From NCBI GenBank assembly GCA_964639505.1, contig CAZXDL010000002.1:86984-150983 (forward strand): a stretch of DNA of 64,000 bases, given 5' to 3'. The stretch's first letter is position 1; each line of letters begins with the position of its first letter. The DNA comes from CAZXDL01 sp964639505 (GTDB taxonomy: Bacteria > Patescibacteriota > Saccharimonadia > Saccharimonadales > UBA4665). A program made the translations under genes and the position numbers. Below are positions 60,961-64,000 of this stretch, piece after piece. The notes below the pieces were generated by a model, which saw only the letters and a list, made by a program, of their open reading frames with translations, had not been told where the DNA came from and did not search any database.

Positions 60961-62354
60961 AGCCAATAAAATTACCAGCCGTCAGCGACAGTTCAAACTA
61001 TAGTTCGATTGATCCACTAGACGGAAGATATTACGACCGAGAGATTGCAAAATATTTGTCTGAGGCCAGCCGGACTGCTTATCAGGCTTATGTAGAGGTA
61101 GCACTGGCTCACACTCTTGCAGAGTCAGGTGTCTGCAGCCAAGAAATCGCACTGCAAATTGAAGAGGCTGCCAGCAAAGTTACTCCAGAGGCTGTAGCTG
61201 ATGCAGAAAAAACCACTAAGCATGATGTTAAGGCTTTGGTTGACTCAATCAAGAGTCAACTATCGGACGAAGCAAAACCTTACGTGCATTTTGGCGCAAC
61301 TTCGTACGACATTGTGGCTACTGCTTTATCGCTGCAATTGCGCGATGCCACAACACAACTAGTAATTCCCCGCTTGGTTGTTTTAGAAAAAACTTTGATT
61401 GGACTCACCGAAAAATATGCCGATACCGTACAGATAGGTCGCACACATGGTCAGCACGGCGTACCGATTACATTTGGCTTCGCTCTGGCCGAATATGTCA
61501 GTCGGATAGGAGCAAGCATCAGTTCACTAACTGTACTAAGCTCAAAATTGCCAGGTAAATTTTCCGGTGCAGTTGGTGCTTATAATGCGCTAAGCATTTT
61601 TGTAGAAGACCCGCAAGCCTTTGAGAGATCAGTGTTATCTAAGCTTAATATCGAACCCGCTCCATATTCGACACAGATTATTCCCGCTGAATACTACGTC
61701 AGATTGATGGCGGAATTGTCTGTTGCAGCGGGCGTCATGGCTAATCTAGCCAACGACATGCGTCATTTGCAGCGTAGCGAAATAGCGGAGATTAGAGAAT
61801 CATTTGATCCAAATCAAACTGGCTCCTCGACCATGGCTCACAAACGCAATCCAATTAGCTTTGAAAACGTCGTTAGCCTAGCAAAGCAAGTTACTTCTCA
61901 ACTAATAAACGCTAATCTAAATCTTTCGAGCGAGCATCAGCGTGATCTCACTGACTCAGCCTCGGCTAGGTTTTACGGAGTCGCATTTGCAACAGTTGCA
62001 TCAATGGCAACTCGTCTCGACAAGGCTATGGCCAAAATTGAAGTAGACGAAGAAAACATGCAAAAGAACCTTCATTTAAGCCAGGGCGCCATCGCAGCAG
62101 AACCACTTTACTTATTGTTAGAGAAATACGGTCACACTACAGCTCACGAAGTATCGAAATCCATAGCTCACCAAGCTCTTGAAGCAAAGCAATCTCTATA
62201 TCAAGTTGCTTCTCAAGATCAGTCAATTTCCGAATATTTCGTTAAGTTAACAGATAGCGAAAGGCAAATTCTACAATCGCCCGAGACCAATTACACTGGG
62301 TTGGCATCTCAAAAGGCCAAACAAGTGGCTGAATTCTGGAAATCGAAAGTTTAG
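60957..62354 (+). CDS. purB: Adenylosuccinate lyase
   Basis: Removes fumarate from SAICAR and adenylosuccinate; 465 residues. Signature GSSTMAHKRNPISFENV holds the catalytic Ser loop; TSYDIVATALSLQLRD and GRTHGQHGVPITFGFALAEY supply the other conserved regions. Coupled to purC by a 4-bp overlap. Its stop TAG shares TTAG with the convergent purH. Confidence 0.96.
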   Translation: MKPIKLPAVSDSSNYSSIDPLDGRYYDREIAKYLSEASRTAYQAYVEVALAHTLAESGVCSQEIALQIEEAASKVTPEAVADAEKTTKHDVKALVDSIKSQLSDEAKPYVHFGATSYDIVATALSLQLRDATTQLVIPRLVVLEKTLIGLTEKYADTVQIGRTHGQHGVPITFGFALAEYVSRIGASISSLTVLSSKLPGKFSGAVGAYNALSIFVEDPQAFERSVLSKLNIEPAPYSTQIIPAEYYVRLMAELSVAAGVMANLANDMRHLQRSEIAEIRESFDPNQTGSSTMAHKRNPISFENVVSLAKQVTSQLINANLNLSSEHQRDLTDSASARFYGVAFATVASMATRLDKAMAKIEVDEENMQKNLHLSQGAIAAEPLYLLLEKYGHTTAHEVSKSIAHQALEAKQSLYQVASQDQSISEYFVKLTDSERQILQSPETNYTGLASQKAKQVAEFWKSKV

Positions 62355-64000
62355 TGGAGGTAAAAGCCGCGGCCAATTTTGTCGGGGAGCATGACAATGC
62401 TGGCGCCAGCGTCGGTAAGGGTCCTGATAACAGCTTCGTCTCCAACAGAACCGCTGCTGGTTAAAAAAGCTTTTATCCCCGCTTTTGCCAAAAGTTCTGG
62501 ACCGTCTGGGAACGGGAAGAAGCTATCGCTGTATGCCGAAGCGCCTGCTAGTTTATTTTTATCGAGCTTAACTTTTAAGATAATATTATCACCTTGCTCT
62601 TCTAGCTCAGGTAAAACGTTTGTAGTACGTGTTAGTGCTAACTGACCTGCGCCAACACGGTCTTGCTGACCGACGCCATTTCCGATCAGCTGCCCGTCTT
62701 TGACAAGACTTATTGTGTTGCTGTTACTAGTGCAGCCAATCGCCCAGCCAAGAATTAAATCTTGTTTTTGCTGTTCGGTAACTTCACCATAATTTTCTAT
62801 GTAGTCAGCCTTAAGATCAACCACAAAATCGTAATTTGGTTGCTCTAATGTACCCCCGCGGACAGGCCGCAAACGACGAGTAGGATCAAGCGACTTAGTG
62901 CTAAGGTTTTCAAGTGCTGGGTTAATAATGACACGGAGCTTGTTGCGGCTTAGTAATTCCAAAGCTTCTTTATCAACACTTGAGCCAATGACGCCGTCTA
63001 GCAAGCGAGGTTTGTCGCCGTCCATTGCGTGATGCATCAGTGTTTCTGCGACCTCTTTATTAATCGGGCCGTTGATCATCACGACACCGCCAAAGATAGC
63101 GCGCGTATCACCAGTAAGCATTTTTTGAACCGCTTCGACTGCGCTTTCCGCTGCACCGGCACCGCAGGCGTTGCCGTGTTTAACGCCAACTGCAATTGAT
63201 GGAACTTTGCCGAAGTTTGTGTCGAATCCGGCCGCTACATGCGTGACAGTCTGCAAAAGTCTGTCGATATCAGTCATATTGATGAAGCTGCGCTCCATAC
63301 CTTGAACATGTTCAAACTGATCAATCCCAAGCGGATCTGGATTAACGCGATTGTCAGAATAAAAAGCTGCTTCGCCTTGCTGAGGGTTTTCGCCGTACTT
63401 GGTGGGGCTAGATATTTTTGCAGCAAAGCCTGTAACCTCATTGCCGCCATGATATTTTGCAGATGTTAAAACATAACGTGCAACTTCATACTCGGCCCGA
63501 GCTGCCAGGTCATCTAGGAACTTATCTTCGTCTGGTTTGCCGTCTTTGAGCCATTCAAGCACTGGTCCACGTTGCTCAGAGTGTGACAAAACTATGCGGT
63601 GTCCTTTGGCGGCACTTCGTAGCATGGTAGGGCCACCAATATCGGTTTTTTGGATAACATCAGACTTCTTGCCAGATTCTGCAATTGCTTCCTCAAGGGG
63701 ATACATGTCTACGCATACCAGATCAATCACAGGAATGTTTAACTTCGCCAGCTCATCAATATCTGCTGGATTATTTTTTTCAGCTAATAACCCCGCTGAA
63801 ATTTCACGAGACAGAGTTACAACTCGATGACCCAAGATTGCAGATCCTCCGACTAACTCAGAGACGTCTTTAACTTGTAGGCCGGCTTCAGAGATGGATT
63901 TTGCAGTGCCGCCTGAAGCATAGAGCTGCCAGCCTAAATCATGCAGACCCTTTGCAAAATCCACAATTCCCGTCTTGTCGTAAACGGAAAGTAAAGCAAT
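62351..64000 (-). CDS. purH: Bifunctional AICAR transformylase/IMP cyclohydrolase, 5' end outside window
   Basis: Last two steps to IMP. The frame runs off the right edge; 549 residues are visible and the first are IALLSVYDKTGIVDFAKGL, close to the normal N-terminus, so little is missing. The MGS-like IMP cyclohydrolase part covers about 1-190 (ASGGTAKSISEAG, KTDIGGPTMLRSAAKGH), and the transformylase part follows (KYGENPQQGEAAFY, VKHGNACGAG, SDSFFPFPDGPE). Confidence 0.96.
   Translation of the reverse strand: MALLSVYDKTGIVDFAKGLHDLGWQLYASGGTAKSISEAGLQVKDVSELVGGSAILGHRVVTLSREISAGLLAEKNNPADIDELAKLNIPVIDLVCVDMYPLEEAIAESGKKSDVIQKTDIGGPTMLRSAAKGHRIVLSHSEQRGPVLEWLKDGKPDEDKFLDDLAARAEYEVARYVLTSAKYHGGNEVTGFAAKISSPTKYGENPQQGEAAFYSDNRVNPDPLGIDQFEHVQGMERSFINMTDIDRLLQTVTHVAAGFDTNFGKVPSIAVGVKHGNACGAGAAESAVEAVQKMLTGDTRAIFGGVVMINGPINKEVAETLMHHAMDGDKPRLLDGVIGSSVDKEALELLSRNKLRVIINPALENLSTKSLDPTRRLRPVRGGTLEQPNYDFVVDLKADYIENYGEVTEQQKQDLILGWAIGCTSNSNTISLVKDGQLIGNGVGQQDRVGAGQLALTRTTNVLPELEEQGDNIILKVKLDKNKLAGASAYSDSFFPFPDGPELLAKAGIKAFLTSSGSVGDEAVIRTLTDAGASIVMLPDKIGRGFYLH

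Noticed and set aside
1..64000. Alternative genetic code (UGA as glycine)
   Set aside because: UGA ends rluB and the PAS kinase gene at conserved lengths, and no in-frame UGA interrupts conserved proteins.
1..64000. CRISPR arrays, insertion sequences, prophage or integron
   Set aside because: No regularly spaced repeats, transposase, integrase or phage structural genes are visible.

Overview
The window reads as one continuous piece of bacterial chromosome from the Candidate Phyla Radiation (Patescibacteria), most likely an environmental member of Candidatus Saccharibacteria (TM7). This is inferred, not proven. Supporting points are very tight packing with many 1-4 bp gene overlaps, a TopA without zinc ribbons, a DprA, a pentose-phosphate pair zwf-pgl, membrane-anchored surface proteins with a recurrent N-terminal anchor, a VKOR-type disulfide enzyme and a sortase. 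UGA is used as a stop (for example at rluB), so the recoded Absconditabacteria/Gracilibacteria are unlikely. Unusually for such a lineage, the window carries every step from PRPP to IMP and AMP (prs, purF, D, N, L, M, K, E, C, B, H, A) and half of UMP synthesis (pyrD, pyrF, pyrE) plus pyrH.

Layout. 1-5017 (minus): an unknown partial gene, a sigma-region-4/HARE-HTH regulator, topA, a 57-residue membrane protein and dprA. 5003-5457 (plus): a promoter-to-terminator unit of about 420 nt that looks like a structured RNA of no family I recognise, ending just before a 78-residue unknown protein. 5705-14214 (minus): pth, der, rluB, a response regulator with a long disordered tail, two histidine kinases and an anchored family-5 solute-binding protein. 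14315-17531: tRNA-Glu and a 1006-residue anchored beta-helix/Ig/dockerin protein. 17605-26127: a Y-family polymerase cassette, DUF3048 protein, gltX, two envelope proteins and a sortase. 26197-31842: tRNA-Leu, an unknown gene behind a perfect consensus promoter, an xthA-pip-HAD-hydrolase-NnrD-like operon, pyrH and tRNA-Ser. 31939-38165: a MacB-type ABC exporter, an Nramp-related transporter, VKOR, zwf and pgl. 38208-44887: purA, prs and a plus-strand operon argG-MGS / DDAH-like / amidohydrolase / TSUP permease. 44884-64000: a methyltransferase, the pyrimidine genes and divergently arranged purine operons.

The most notable items are the unassigned RNA at 5038-5457, an argininosuccinate synthase fused to a CarB-like MGS regulatory domain in a four-gene operon preceded by two 21-bp-spaced repeats, widespread apparent leaderless initiation (a -10 hexamer 6-8 nt before the start codon), and a systematic habit of convergent genes sharing stop codons: seven of ten convergent pairs overlap by exactly 4 bp.

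The genes fit a small cell that makes its own nucleotides, runs the oxidative pentose-phosphate branch to feed PRPP, keeps DNA-uptake and repair functions, and has an elaborate envelope (sortase, dockerin protein, PEGA protein, MacB exporter, sensor kinases).
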